Assembly: GCA_035699745.1 (NCBI GenBank)
Contig: DASSPH010000016.1
Span: 1-64,000, forward strand
Reading direction: 5' to 3'
Length of the DNA stretch: 64,000 nucleotides
DNA from: Vicinamibacterales bacterium
GTDB taxonomy: Bacteria; Acidobacteriota; Vicinamibacteria; Vicinamibacterales; 2-12-FULL-66-21
The notes beneath the pieces are model-generated. The model was not told the DNA's origin. It worked only from the letters and a program-made list of their open reading frames with translations, and made no database searches. Positions 16,722-25,083 of this stretch are shown here, one piece after another; position 1 is the first letter of the stretch; every line of letters begins with the position of its first letter. The translations under genes were made by a program, and so were the position numbers.

Positions 16722-18599
16722 TCACTTCTTAGCGAGCAGCTTCTCCATCTCGTCCATCACCGCGTTCATCTTCTTCAGCGTCAACTGCAGCGGCTCGCCC
16801 GTCGTCATGTCGACCCCTGCGTCCTTCAGCAGGTCGATCGGGTATTTCGATCCGCCGGCCGAGAGAAACGTCAGGTAACGCCTGGTGGCGGCGGCATCGC
16901 CGGCGAGGACCCTGGAGGCCAGCGCTTCGGACGCGGTGAACGACGTGGCGTACTGGAAGACGTAGAAGTTGTAATAGAAGTGCGGGATGAACGCCCACTC
17001 GTGGGCGATGTAGTCGGGGACGCCGCAGACGTTCTTGTCGTGCCCGTAGTACTTGCGCGTGATCTCGAGATAGAGCTTGTCCAGCGCCTCGCCGGTGATC
17101 GGCGCCCCTTTTTCCGCCATCTCGTGCATCCGCAGCTCGAACTCGGCGAACTGGGTCTGGCGGAACACGGTCCCCTTGATGTTCTCGAGATAGCTGCCGA
17201 GCAGCGACAGCCGCGTGTCGTTGTCTTTGATCGTCTTCAGCATGTAGTCGTTGAGCAGCGCCTCGTTGAACGTCGAGGCGACCTCGGCGACGAAGATCGG
17301 GTAGTTGGCCAGATGGAACGGCTGCGTCTTGTTCGACAGGTAGCTCTGCATCGTGTGGCCGAGCTCGTGCGCCACCGTGCTGACGTCGTTGTACTTGCCG
17401 TTGAAGTTGATCAGCATGTAGGGGTGGACGTCGTAGGCGGCGCCGTTCGAGTACGCGCCGGAGCGCTTGCCGTCGTTCGGCAGCAGGTCGATCCACCGGT
17501 CGTTGAACGCGCGGCGGACCGCGGCGACGTAGTCGGCGCCGAGCGGCGCCAGCGCCGCGAGGATGTGCTTCTCCGCCTCTTCGGGCGTGTAGGTCAGATC
17601 GGCGGACGCCACCAGCGGCGCGTAGAGATCGTAGTACTGCAGGTCGGGCAGTCCCATCATCCGCTTGCGCAGCTGCAGGTAGCGATGGAACGTCGGCAGC
17701 CCCTGGTTCACGCCGTCGACCAGGCTCTTGTAGACCGGCGCCGGCACGTTCGGCCCGTCGAGCGCCGAATCGAGCGCGGTCTCGTACTTGCGGGCGTTGG
17801 CGTAGAACAGGTTCGCCTGCACCTGACCGTTCAGCGTGGTGCCGAAGGTGCCCTTGTAGCGGCCGAGCGCGTTGAAGAACGCGTCCATCACCTTCTTGCG
17901 ATCCTCGCGGTTGGGCACGCCGCGATAGAGGCTGAAGGCCGAGGAGTCGAGCTTCACCGATTTCCCGTCGCTCAGCGTCACCGTGGGATACGGGAAATCC
18001 GCGTTCGACAGGATGTTGTAGGTGGACGACGAGGCGTTGGCGACGAGCGAGGAGGCGGCGAGCAGCTTCTCCTCCGCGTCGGACAAGGTGTGCGGCCGCC
18101 GGCGCTGGATGTCGTTGAGATAGTGCGTGTAGGTCTTGAGGCGCGGTTCCTTCGCCGTCCAGCCGTCGAGCGTCGCCTTGTCGATCTTCAGGATCTCGGG
18201 CTCGATGAACGCGACCTGCTGGCCGAAGCCCGCCGCGACCTGCTGCATCTCCTGCTGCATGCCTTGGTACTTGCTGACCCGGGTGTCCTGATCGGCAAGC
18301 AGGCTGGCGTAGAGATAGACGCGCTGCAGATCCTTGCTGATCGCGTTCGCGGCATCGAGCGCATCGGCCAGCCGCGCCGGTGACGATCCCAGGGTGCCCT
18401 GGAATGCGGCGATCTTCGGAATGCCGGCGGTGAGCTTTTCCTTGGCGGCCCGCCAGGCCTCTTCACTCGCATAGAGGTCGGCGACGTTCCACTTGTACTT
18501 ATCGGGAATCTTCGCGCGGTCGCGTTCCTGCCCGGAGGCGACGAGCGTGAGCGAGAGAACGGCGGCGGATGCAAGGGCGGGAATGCGGATGTTGCGCAT
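16722..18599 (-). CDS. pepF: Exported oligoendopeptidase F (M3B)
   Basis: 625 residues. A signal-peptide-like start (IPALASAAVLSLTLVASGQE) precedes a full M3 thimet-oligopeptidase-like fold. The zinc site is VAHELGHTMQSYLS (HExxH, near residue 410) with the third ligand in FVAEVASTFNEAL. The YKWNVADLYAS N-terminus is typical of PepF. The enzyme cleaves short peptides of about 7-17 residues. A signal peptide on PepF is less common than the cytosolic form and suggests periplasmic peptide turnover. TATCCT ends 6 nt before ATG 18599 with no Shine-Dalgarno, so this is probably the leaderless head of the pepF-acylase unit. Confidence 0.9.
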   Translation of the reverse strand: MRNIRIPALASAAVLSLTLVASGQERDRAKIPDKYKWNVADLYASEEAWRAAKEKLTAGIPKIAAFQGTLGSSPARLADALDAANAISKDLQRVYLYASLLADQDTRVSKYQGMQQEMQQVAAGFGQQVAFIEPEILKIDKATLDGWTAKEPRLKTYTHYLNDIQRRRPHTLSDAEEKLLAASSLVANASSSTYNILSNADFPYPTVTLSDGKSVKLDSSAFSLYRGVPNREDRKKVMDAFFNALGRYKGTFGTTLNGQVQANLFYANARKYETALDSALDGPNVPAPVYKSLVDGVNQGLPTFHRYLQLRKRMMGLPDLQYYDLYAPLVASADLTYTPEEAEKHILAALAPLGADYVAAVRRAFNDRWIDLLPNDGKRSGAYSNGAAYDVHPYMLINFNGKYNDVSTVAHELGHTMQSYLSNKTQPFHLANYPIFVAEVASTFNEALLNDYMLKTIKDNDTRLSLLGSYLENIKGTVFRQTQFAEFELRMHEMAEKGAPITGEALDKLYLEITRKYYGHDKNVCGVPDYIAHEWAFIPHFYYNFYVFQYATSFTASEALASRVLAGDAAATRRYLTFLSAGGSKYPIDLLKDAGVDMTTGEPLQLTLKKMNAVMDEMEKLLAKK

Positions 18600-18605
18600 T
18601 CCCGC

Positions 18606-18611
18606 AGGATA
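18606..18611 (-). promoter_or_regulatory. -10-like hexamer TATCCT (leaderless start of pepF)
   Basis: On the minus strand TATCCT is followed by exactly 6 nt and then ATG 18599. No Shine-Dalgarno is visible. Confidence 0.45.
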
Positions 18612-18613
18612 GC

Positions 18614-19189
18614 TCAGGTAGCCGACGCCCGCGGCTGGCGCACCGCGTCGATGATGAGCTCGACCAGGCGCGCCGGCTCCATCGCGTTCAGGATCGCCGG
18701 ATCTTCGTCACTCAGCTCGTACCGGCGGATGATGTTCACGAGGTGCCAGCCCGCCAGCGCGGAGAGCTGCCGCCGCAGCAGCGCCTCCCCCTTCCGGTAG
18801 ACGGAGAACGGGTCCAAGACGCTCTCGGTCGTCGGGCTCGTCCCCGGTGAAGGAGCGGGACCGTCGAACAACGGCGGGAGGACCTCCGGCGCGACCGGAC
18901 GGACCAGCGGTTTGAGCGCGCGATGCAGCGCCCCTTCGAGATACACGTACGTGAGACCTGTCGCCCAGTATTCCAGATCGCGGCGATTGGGCTGTGTCGT
19001 CTCGCGCGACGACCGCACGGGTTCGCCGTTCCCGAGCGGGAGGAATTCGATCCAGCCTTGCCAGCGGCCGTCGGGCATCTCGGAACCGCACGCACGCGCC
19101 GTGTAGTTCTTCCCGTCCTCCGACGTGATTGCCTCCGCGAATTCCAGCAGTACTTCAGCCAACACGACCTCCGTCCGCGCGGATTGCAA
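18614..19189 (-). CDS. Conserved hypothetical protein, about 190 residues
   Basis: A soluble, acidic protein without signal peptide or membrane helix. Recognisable blocks are VVLAEVLLEFAEAIT, ARACGSEMPDGRWQGWIEFLP, RETTQPNRRDLEYWATGLT and YVYLEGALHRAL, and a C-terminal helical part with LVNIIRRYELSDED. I have a general impression of a family of uncharacterised bacterial proteins but cannot name it. The start is uncertain: TTG 19189 is the most upstream. A GGAGG lies at the right distance from TTG 19162, which would shorten the protein by nine residues. It is in the same direction as, and 15 bp upstream of, pepF. Confidence 0.6.
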   Translation of the reverse strand: MQSARTEVVLAEVLLEFAEAITSEDGKNYTARACGSEMPDGRWQGWIEFLPLGNGEPVRSSRETTQPNRRDLEYWATGLTYVYLEGALHRALKPLVRPVAPEVLPPLFDGPAPSPGTSPTTESVLDPFSVYRKGEALLRRQLSALAGWHLVNIIRRYELSDEDPAILNAMEPARLVELIIDAVRQPRASAT

Positions 19190-19209
19190 GAGATCGACCA
19201 GCCGGAATG

Positions 19210-20184
19210 CTAGAGCTTCACCGGCCGCGCGCTGCGCGCCGATTCGTACAACGCCGACAGCGTCGCGACGGTTCGGCGGGATTCGGCGAGCGATACGCGC
19301 GGCGCGGCGCCGTCGAGCACCGCCGCTTCCATGTCGGCAATCTCACCGGAGAATGGCGGGGCGGAGGGAAACGGAAGAATCTCGCGCTCGTCCCCGCTGG
19401 TGAGGATCAACCGGCTGAGGTCGTCCGTGCGGAACGGACGCTCGACGCGAAGCGAGGCGTCGCGGCCGACGACCTCCATTTCGGCGCGGAACGGGCCGAC
19501 GAAGCCGCAGTCGAACTGCGCCACGCCGCCGCCGGCGAAGCGCATCATGCCCGAGAACTCGAGATCGATGCCCGTCGCCGACGTCTGCTGCCAGCCGAAC
19601 ACCTCCTGCGGGGGCGCTGCTGCCAGCATGCAGCTGTAACTCACGGGATAGCAGCCGACGTCCCACAGCGAGCCTCCGCCGAGCGCGGGATCGAACCGCA
19701 CGTCCCCTTCGCGGGTGAGCGGAAACGTGAACGCGCCCTTGAAGCTGCGGACTTCCCCCAGCCGGCCGCTGCCGACGACGGTCTCCACGGCGTGCGTGAG
19801 CGGCTGATGACGGTACATGAACCCTTCCGTCGCCACTCGTCCGGTGCGGGCGGCCGCGCCGGCGACGCGATCGACCTCCTCGACGCTGAGCGCCAGCGGC
19901 TTCTCACAGAGCACGTGCTTGCCTGCCTCGAGCGCCCGGATCGTCCATTCGACGTGCAGGCTGTTGGGCAGCGGGATGTAGACGACGTCGATCTCCGGAT
20001 CGTCGAGCAGCGCCTCGTACGATCGCGCCACGCGAGGAATCTTCCATTCGGCGGCGTAGGCGCGTCCCCTGTCGATCGAGCGTGAGGCGACAGTGGTGAG
20101 CCGGCTGCGCGCCGAGGCGCGCACGGCGGGGATGATCAACCGGTTGATTCGTGCGGTGCTCAGCAGAGCCCAGCGCAGCGTCAT
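19210..20184 (-). CDS. Gfo/Idh/MocA family NAD(P)-dependent oxidoreductase
   Basis: 324 residues. An N-terminal Rossmann fold (LRWALLSTARINRLIIPAV, here with a diverged GxGxxG) is followed by DVVYIPLPNSLHVEWTIRAL and the conserved EKP of GKHVLCEKPLALS. The C-terminal alpha/beta domain has GGGSLWDVGCYPVSY, where Asp and Tyr/His-type residues form the catalytic region. The family oxidises or reduces sugars, inositols or related polyols. The substrate is unknown. The start ATG 20184 overlaps the stop of the metallo-beta-lactamase-fold gene (ATGA, 20181-20184), so the two are translationally coupled. The much longer open frame upstream to 22236 is a shadow of opposite-strand genes. Confidence 0.88.
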   Translation of the reverse strand: MTLRWALLSTARINRLIIPAVRASARSRLTTVASRSIDRGRAYAAEWKIPRVARSYEALLDDPEIDVVYIPLPNSLHVEWTIRALEAGKHVLCEKPLALSVEEVDRVAGAAARTGRVATEGFMYRHQPLTHAVETVVGSGRLGEVRSFKGAFTFPLTREGDVRFDPALGGGSLWDVGCYPVSYSCMLAAAPPQEVFGWQQTSATGIDLEFSGMMRFAGGGVAQFDCGFVGPFRAEMEVVGRDASLRVERPFRTDDLSRLILTSGDEREILPFPSAPPFSGEIADMEAAVLDGAAPRVSLAESRRTVATLSALYESARSARPVKL

Positions 20185-21026
20185 CTGATTCGCACGATAC
20201 CGTCGCCCACGCGCTCGAACCGCTCGAAGACGGCGGGATCGTGTCCCGGGACGATCAGCCGCGGACTGGATGCGAGCGTGCGCACGCGATCCTGCGCCTT
20301 GACGTTGCTGCCGGCGTCGAGGGTCTGCGCGATGGCGGCGCGCTTGTCGAGATTCTCGTAGAGATACACGTTGTCGGAGGTGAACACCGCCGTTCCCGCC
20401 GGCGTCGCGGCGCTGACGTACTGTGACGCGAACGTGTGCCGGCCTCCCGTGTAGGCGCGAATCCCGGGCAGGATCTCCCGATCGTCGCCCTCGACGAATC
20501 GCAGCCGCCCGTCGGTGTTGATCTTCAGCAGCGCCGCCATGTCTTCGGCGTCGACGCCGCCGTGCGTGTTGCGGGCGTGCCACGCGTCGCCGGTGTAATA
20601 GCGATACTCCTCGCGCTGGATCCAGACGGTTGCCTTGGGGAACAGGTCCGCGCCGTCGACGTGATCCCAGTGCGCGTGAGAGATGATGATGTCGGTGATC
20701 GCCTCCGCGGGAACGCCCGCGGCGGCAACCGCCGCGGCCGGCGACCGATGGTCGCGCGGCTTCCACTGGTCGAGGAACTTCTGGCGGTAGAACCCGGCGT
20801 CGATCAACACCTGCCGCCCGTTCGATCCCTTGAGGAGCCAGACCATGACGGGGATGTCCAGCCGGCGCGCCGGGTCGGCGCCGGCAACCAGGCTGGACAC
20901 CGGAAACGCAGGTAGTATGCCGAAGCGAACGGCGAACGCCTCGTAGGTCACCGCGCCCGGCGTCTGCGTCGGCCGCGCGGCGTGCGCGAACAGCAGACAG
21001 CAGAGGACGATCGATGTCCGGATCAT
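20181..21026 (-). CDS. Exported metallo-beta-lactamase-fold hydrolase (lactonase-like)
   Basis: 281 residues from ATG 21026 with a signal peptide (SIVLCCLLFAHAARP). The zinc motif IISHAHWDHVDGADL (HxHxDH) is followed by GGRHTFASQ, VFTSDNVYLYEN and the terminal IVPGHD. These give the metal ligands of the AHL-lactonase/glyoxalase II branch. N-acyl-homoserine lactonase-like activity is one option, given the penicillin-acylase relative 4 kb away, but the substrate cannot be deduced. TATACT ends exactly 6 nt before the ATG (leaderless arrangement). The divergent allantoinase starts 16 bp away. Confidence 0.85.
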   Translation of the reverse strand: MIRTSIVLCCLLFAHAARPTQTPGAVTYEAFAVRFGILPAFPVSSLVAGADPARRLDIPVMVWLLKGSNGRQVLIDAGFYRQKFLDQWKPRDHRSPAAAVAAAGVPAEAITDIIISHAHWDHVDGADLFPKATVWIQREEYRYYTGDAWHARNTHGGVDAEDMAALLKINTDGRLRFVEGDDREILPGIRAYTGGRHTFASQYVSAATPAGTAVFTSDNVYLYENLDKRAAIAQTLDAGSNVKAQDRVRTLASSPRLIVPGHDPAVFERFERVGDGIVRIR

Positions 21027-21032
21027 CGCCGG

Positions 21033-21040
21033 AGTATACG
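21033..21040. promoter_or_regulatory. Shared divergent -10 core AGTATACG
   Basis: On the minus strand TATACT (21038 to 21033) ends 6 nt before ATG 21026. On the plus strand the same bases give TATACG just before GTG 21043, with GGAG at 21031-21034 as a possible ribosome binding site for the plus gene. The two start codons are only 16 bp apart. Confidence 0.45.
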
Positions 21041-21042
21041 TC

Positions 21043-22308
21043 GTGATCATCCGCGCCGAACGCGTCCTGCTCCCGGCGGGCATCGCCGCCGCCGAGATTC
21101 ACGTGGACGGGGGCCGCATCGTCCGCGTGCGCACCCTGGGGACGGCAGGCACCGCGGGCGGCACCGTGCTCTTCCCTGGCCTGATCGATCCCCACGTTCA
21201 CGTCAACGAACCCGGACGCACCGACTGGGAAGGTTTCGCGACCGCGAGTGCGGCTGCGGCCGCCGGCGGGATTACCACGATCGTCGACATGCCGCTCAAC
21301 AGCGTGCCGGCGACGACGGACGTGCGCGCGCTCGAGTTGAAACGCCGCGCGGCACGTGGCGCGCCGGTCAACGTGGAGTTCTGGGGCGGCGTGGTCCCGG
21401 GGAACGGCGAAGCGCTCGATGCGCTGGCGGACGCCGGGGTCCGCGGCTTCAAGTGTTTTCTGTCGCCGTCGGGGGTCGACGAATTCGAGCACGTCACCGA
21501 GCGGGACCTGCGCCTGGCGCTGCCGGTTCTCGCGCGCCGCGGCCTGCCGCTGCTGGTGCATGCGGAGTCGCCGGCCGCGCTCGTGGCGGTGGAACCTGCC
21601 GCGGATCCCCGGCGGTACGCGACCTGGCTCGCCTCGCGCCCCGCGCAGGCCGAAGTGGACGCCATCCACTTGCTGGTGACGCTCTGCCGCGAGTACCGCG
21701 CGCGCATCCACGTGGTCCACGTGGCGGCGGCGGATGGGCTCGATCTGATTGCGGCCGCCAGGAAGGAACGGCTGCCGCTGACGGCGGAAACCTGTCCGCA
21801 CTACCTCACGTTCTGCGCGGAGCAGATCGCGGACGGCGACACGCTGCTGAAATGCGCTCCGCCGATTCGCGGCCGCGCGCATCGCGACTCGCTGTGGCGC
21901 GCGCTCGACGAAGGGGTGCTGGATCTCGTGGCCACGGATCATTCGCCGTGTCCGCCGTCGATGAAAGGGGATGGGGATTTCGTCAAGGCCTGGGGCGGCA
22001 TCGCGTCGCTCGAGCTGTCGCTCGCCGCGGTGTGGACGGCCGCCGCGGCGCGGGGCTGTCCGCTCGAGCGGCTCGCCGGCTGGCTCTGCGCCGCGCCGGC
22101 GCGTCTCGCCGGTCTGGCCGACCGCGGCGTCATCGCGGAGGGGATGCGCGCGGACCTCGTCGAGTGGGATCCGGACGCGGCGTTCGTCGTCGACCAGGAG
22201 GCGCTGCGGCAGCGCCACAAGCGGACGCCGTATCACGGGCTGCGGTTGCGCGGCCGCGTGCGGCGCACCTGGGTCGGCGGCCGGGTCGTGTATGGTGATG
22301 CGGGATGA
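21043..22308 (+). CDS. allB: Allantoinase
   Basis: 421 residues from GTG 21043. It is a cyclic amidohydrolase of the dihydroorotase/allantoinase type: metal motif DPHVHVNEPGRTDWEGF, bridging carboxylated Lys in GVRGFKCFLSPSG, His in LLVHAES and HVVHVAAADG, catalytic Asp in VATDHSPC, and the CPHYLTF block. KGDGDFVKAWGGIASLE is characteristic of allantoinase rather than dihydroorotase. It opens the ring of allantoin to give allantoate. The next gene (allantoicase-UraD) overlaps its stop by 4 bp, so pathway steps are coupled in one operon. Confidence 0.92.
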   Translation: MIIRAERVLLPAGIAAAEIHVDGGRIVRVRTLGTAGTAGGTVLFPGLIDPHVHVNEPGRTDWEGFATASAAAAAGGITTIVDMPLNSVPATTDVRALELKRRAARGAPVNVEFWGGVVPGNGEALDALADAGVRGFKCFLSPSGVDEFEHVTERDLRLALPVLARRGLPLLVHAESPAALVAVEPAADPRRYATWLASRPAQAEVDAIHLLVTLCREYRARIHVVHVAAADGLDLIAAARKERLPLTAETCPHYLTFCAEQIADGDTLLKCAPPIRGRAHRDSLWRALDEGVLDLVATDHSPCPPSMKGDGDFVKAWGGIASLELSLAAVWTAAAARGCPLERLAGWLCAAPARLAGLADRGVIAEGMRADLVEWDPDAAFVVDQEALRQRHKRTPYHGLRLRGRVRRTWVGGRVVYGDAG

Positions 22309-23837
22309 GCGAGTTCACGCACCTCATCGATCTGGCGTCCGCGCGGCTGGGCGGGCAGGCGATCGCCGCCAATGACGACTTCTTCGCCGAGAAGGAGAAC
22401 CTGATCAAGCCGGAGCCGCCGGTCTTCATTCCGGGCAAGTACACGGATCGCGGCAAGTGGATGGACGGTTGGGAGTCTCGCCGCCGCCGCACGCCCGGAC
22501 ACGACTGGTGCATCGTGAAGCTCGGGGTGCCCGGTGTGGTTCACGCCTTCATCGTCGACACGGCGTTCTTCACCGGCAATTATCCGACGCACTGCTGGAT
22601 CGACGGGTGCGGCCTGCCCGAAGGGGCGGATGCGGCGGCGCCCGATGTCGAATGGCATCCGGTGCTCGCGCGCAGCGAGTTGGGCGGCGACACGCAGAAC
22701 ACTTTCACGCTTCGGCTGAATCCGCGCAACGAGCGGCGCTTCACGCACCTGCGCCTCAACATCTTTCCCGACGGCGGCGTGGCGCGGCTGCGCGTCATGG
22801 GTGAATCGCTGCCGGACTGGTCGCGCGTGCTTGCCGGCGGCAAGGCCATCGATCTCGCGGCGGCGATCCACGGCGGCTACGTGGTGGACACCAGCGACCG
22901 GTTCTACGGGGAGCCGCGCAACATGCTGATGCCGTACCGCGCCGCCAACATGGGGGACGGGTGGGAGACGAAGCGGCGGCGCGGTCCGGGGCACGACTGG
23001 GCGATCGTCCGGCTGGGGCTCGAGGCGGCGGTCGCCGGCGCGGAGGTCGACACCGCCCATTTCAAGGGAAACTATCCCGACAGCGCCTCGATCGAGGCGG
23101 CTCTGATCCGCGACGAAGGCAAAGGGGTCTCGGCGGACGTGGCGGCACGCGCCATCGCGCACTGGGCGATGCTGCTGGCGCCAACCAGGCTGCGGGCGGA
23201 TCACCGGCACGTGTTCGGTCCGGACGTGGCGCCGAACGTCGTCGCCTCGCACGTGCGGCTCAACATCTTTCCCGATGGCGGCGTCAGCCGGTTTCGCGTC
23301 CACGGCGTCCCTGTTGCGGAGGCGCGGCGGGCGGCGGTGCTGCGGCAGTTGAACGCGATGGACGCCCCCGAGCTGCGTGCGCTGCTCGCCGACTTCTGCG
23401 CCGCCCCGGCGTGGATCGAGCGTGTCGCGCTGGCGCGCCCGTTCGCGTCGGCCGATGCGGTGTTCGCGGCGGCGGATGCGGCGGGGGAGGGGATTTCGAT
23501 GGACGACTGGCGCGAGGCCTTCCGGCACCATCCGCGCATCGGCGAGCGTGGGGCGGAGAAGCGTCAATCGGACGCGGCGCGGGCGATGTCCTCCGAGGAG
23601 CAGCAGGCTGCCGCGGCCGCCGAGGCGCCCGAGCGCGCCGCGCTGGCCGAGGCGAACCTGCAGTACGAGCAACGCTTCGGCCACGTGTTCATCGTGTCGG
23701 CGGCGGGCCGGAGCGCCGGTGAGATTCTCGCGCTGATCCGTCAGCGGATGCCGAACGATCCCGCGGCGGAGCTGGCGATCGCGGCAGCGGAGCAGCGCGC
23801 CATCACGCGTCTTCGTCTCGAACGGGTGCTGGGGTGA
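22305..23837 (+). CDS. Allantoicase fused to OHCU decarboxylase (UraD)
   Basis: 510 residues. Residues 1 to about 340 are allantoicase: two similar beta-sandwich repeats, each with DGWE[ST][KR]RRR(T/G)PGHDW, a later KGNYP or TGNYP, and RLNIFPDGGV(A/S)R(L/F)R. Allantoicase hydrolyses allantoate to ureidoglycolate and urea. From about residue 345 (VLRQLNAMDAPELRALLADF) the chain continues in frame into 2-oxo-4-hydroxy-4-carboxy-5-ureidoimidazoline decarboxylase, with the catalytic HHPRIGE and RFGHVFIVSAAGRS. UraD acts two steps before allantoicase (before allantoinase), so the fusion joins non-consecutive steps. ATGA overlap upstream and GTGA overlap with uraH downstream. Confidence 0.93.
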   Translation: MSEFTHLIDLASARLGGQAIAANDDFFAEKENLIKPEPPVFIPGKYTDRGKWMDGWESRRRRTPGHDWCIVKLGVPGVVHAFIVDTAFFTGNYPTHCWIDGCGLPEGADAAAPDVEWHPVLARSELGGDTQNTFTLRLNPRNERRFTHLRLNIFPDGGVARLRVMGESLPDWSRVLAGGKAIDLAAAIHGGYVVDTSDRFYGEPRNMLMPYRAANMGDGWETKRRRGPGHDWAIVRLGLEAAVAGAEVDTAHFKGNYPDSASIEAALIRDEGKGVSADVAARAIAHWAMLLAPTRLRADHRHVFGPDVAPNVVASHVRLNIFPDGGVSRFRVHGVPVAEARRAAVLRQLNAMDAPELRALLADFCAAPAWIERVALARPFASADAVFAAADAAGEGISMDDWREAFRHHPRIGERGAEKRQSDAARAMSSEEQQAAAAAEAPERAALAEANLQYEQRFGHVFIVSAAGRSAGEILALIRQRMPNDPAAELAIAAAEQRAITRLRLERVLG

Positions 23838-24166
23838 CGATTTCCACGCACGTCCTCGACACGTCGCTCGGGCGCCCCGCCGGTGGTGTGGCAGTCGCGC
23901 TGATGAAGCAGCAGGGGGCGGTGTGGATCGAGGTGTTCACCGGCGCGACCGACGCCGACGGCCGCGTTCCGCCGCTGCGCGACGTCGCGACGGCGACGGG
24001 GTCGTGGCGTCTCACGTTCGACGCCGGCGCCTACTTCGCGCGCCGCGGCGTCGAGTCCTTCTACACGGTCATCGCCATCGACTTCGTCGTCCGGTCGCCG
24101 GACGCGCACTATCACGTGCCGCTCTTGATCAGTCCGTTCGGCTATTCGACGTATCGCGGCAGTTGA
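23834..24166 (+). CDS. uraH: 5-hydroxyisourate hydrolase (transthyretin-like)
   Basis: 110 residues from GTG 23834 (GTGA overlap). The transthyretin-fold enzyme shows its N-terminal ISTHVLDTSLGRPA motif with the active-site His, the central FFxRRG(V)ESFYT-type segment (FARRGVESFYTVIAIDF), HYHVPLLISPFGYSTYRGS and the YRGS C-terminus that defines HIU hydrolase rather than transthyretin. It converts 5-hydroxyisourate, the product of urate oxidation, to OHCU, which the preceding fused UraD domain decarboxylates to (S)-allantoin. Length is normal for the family. Confidence 0.95.
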   Translation: MTISTHVLDTSLGRPAGGVAVALMKQQGAVWIEVFTGATDADGRVPPLRDVATATGSWRLTFDAGAYFARRGVESFYTVIAIDFVVRSPDAHYHVPLLISPFGYSTYRGS

Positions 24167-24167
24167 T

Positions 24168-24194
24168 CGAACCTCGATCCTCGAACCTCGAGCC
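24168..24194. repeat. Heptamer tract (CCTCGAN), site 2
   Basis: Tandem CCTCGAT, CCTCGAA, CCTCGAG units between uraH and puuD, matching 16694-16720 at 26 of 27 positions. It ends 5 nt before ATG 24200 and contains no Shine-Dalgarno on the coding strand, so it does not look like a ribosome binding region in this orientation. Confidence 0.75.
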
Positions 24195-24199
24195 CGACC

Positions 24200-24997
24200 A
24201 TGAACATCACCGAATGGCTCAACTTGATCTTCCGCTGGATCCACGTCGTCGCCGCGATTCTGTGGGTCGGCTCGACCTTCTACTTCACCTGGCTCGACGG
24301 CCGGATGCGGCGGCTCGAGGCGGGGCAGGAGCGATCCGGCGTCTGGATGGTGCACAGCGGCGGGTTCTACACCGTCGTCAAGCAGACGTCGCTGGGTGTC
24401 GCGCCGGATCAGGTGCACTGGTTCCGCTGGGAGGCGATGGTCACGTTCCTCAGCGGCTTCGCGCTGATGACCGTCGTCTACTATCACGGCGGGCTGATGG
24501 TCGATCCGATCGAGCCGGCGGTGTCGCCGGTGGTGGCCTCGGCGATCGGCGTCGGCACGCTGTTCTTCGGCTGGCCGGTGTATGACCTGCTGGCGCGTTC
24601 GCCGCTGGCGAAGCACACCGCGGTGTTCGGGGCGATCGGATTGGCCGTCATCGTCGCGATCGCCGCCGGGCTGTCGGCGGTGCTCAGCACGCGCGCGACC
24701 TACATCCACATCGGGGGGTTGTTCGGGGTCATCATGGTGAACAACGTGTGGATGCGCATCCTGCCGCCGCAGCGGCGGATGATCGCCGCCGGCGTCCGCG
24801 GCGAGCCGTTCGATCCGGCGGCCGCGGCCGGGGCGAAGCGCCGTTCGATGCACAACACGTTTCTCGCGATCCCGACCGTGCTGGTGATGATCAGCAACCA
24901 CTATCCGACGGCGACGTATGGGAATCGCTACGCGATTCCGATTCTCGCCGCGCTGATCCTCGTCGGCTGGGCCGCCGCGGCCTGGCTGCGCCGCTGA
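24200..24997 (+). CDS. puuD: Membrane urate oxidase PuuD, short form
   Basis: 265 residues with about seven to eight membrane helices. The start ITEWLNLIFRWIHVVAAILW carries the conserved His of the haem-type membrane, and GSTFYFTWLD, PDQVHWFRWEAM, YIHIGGLFGVIMVNNVWMRILPPQ and ISNHYP are hallmark PuuD blocks. PuuD oxidises urate to 5-hydroxyisourate and passes electrons to the respiratory chain. The well-known form has a C-terminal cytochrome c domain. Here the protein ends after the last membrane helix (AAAWLRR), so a separate electron acceptor is needed. The TGA stop is contributed by the inverted-repeat element at 24989-25083. Confidence 0.9.
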   Translation: MNITEWLNLIFRWIHVVAAILWVGSTFYFTWLDGRMRRLEAGQERSGVWMVHSGGFYTVVKQTSLGVAPDQVHWFRWEAMVTFLSGFALMTVVYYHGGLMVDPIEPAVSPVVASAIGVGTLFFGWPVYDLLARSPLAKHTAVFGAIGLAVIVAIAAGLSAVLSTRATYIHIGGLFGVIMVNNVWMRILPPQRRMIAAGVRGEPFDPAAAAGAKRRSMHNTFLAIPTVLVMISNHYPTATYGNRYAIPILAALILVGWAAAAWLRR

Positions 24998-25083
24998 AAT
25001 GGGGACAGCCCCCTTTTTCCGCGCAATTTTCCTGGCATATTTGCGGGGTTTTGAAAAAGGGGGCTGTCCCCGTTTCAGCGGCG
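24989..25083. repeat. Inverted-repeat element (REP/MITE-like) between convergent genes
   Basis: Two arms of about 31 bp (24989-25019 and 25053-25083) are reverse complements with one mismatch; a loop of 33 nt separates them. The inner part of each arm is GGGGACAGCCCCCTTTTTC. The outer CTGAAA of each arm provides the TGA stop of its neighbour: puuD at 24995-24997 and the DUF6986 gene at 25075-25077 on the other strand. Strong hairpin potential plus T/A runs could make it a bidirectional terminator. Similar GGGGACAG palindromes in other bacteria are associated with REP-associated (RAYT) transposases; none is in the window. Confidence 0.88.

Noticed and set aside
19210-22236. Single 1008-residue protein on the minus strand
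   Set aside because: Only the last 324 codons (from ATG 20184) read as a protein, a Gfo/Idh/MocA oxidoreductase. The upstream part is low-complexity Arg/Gly-rich sequence opposite real genes (metallo-beta-lactamase-fold and allantoinase).
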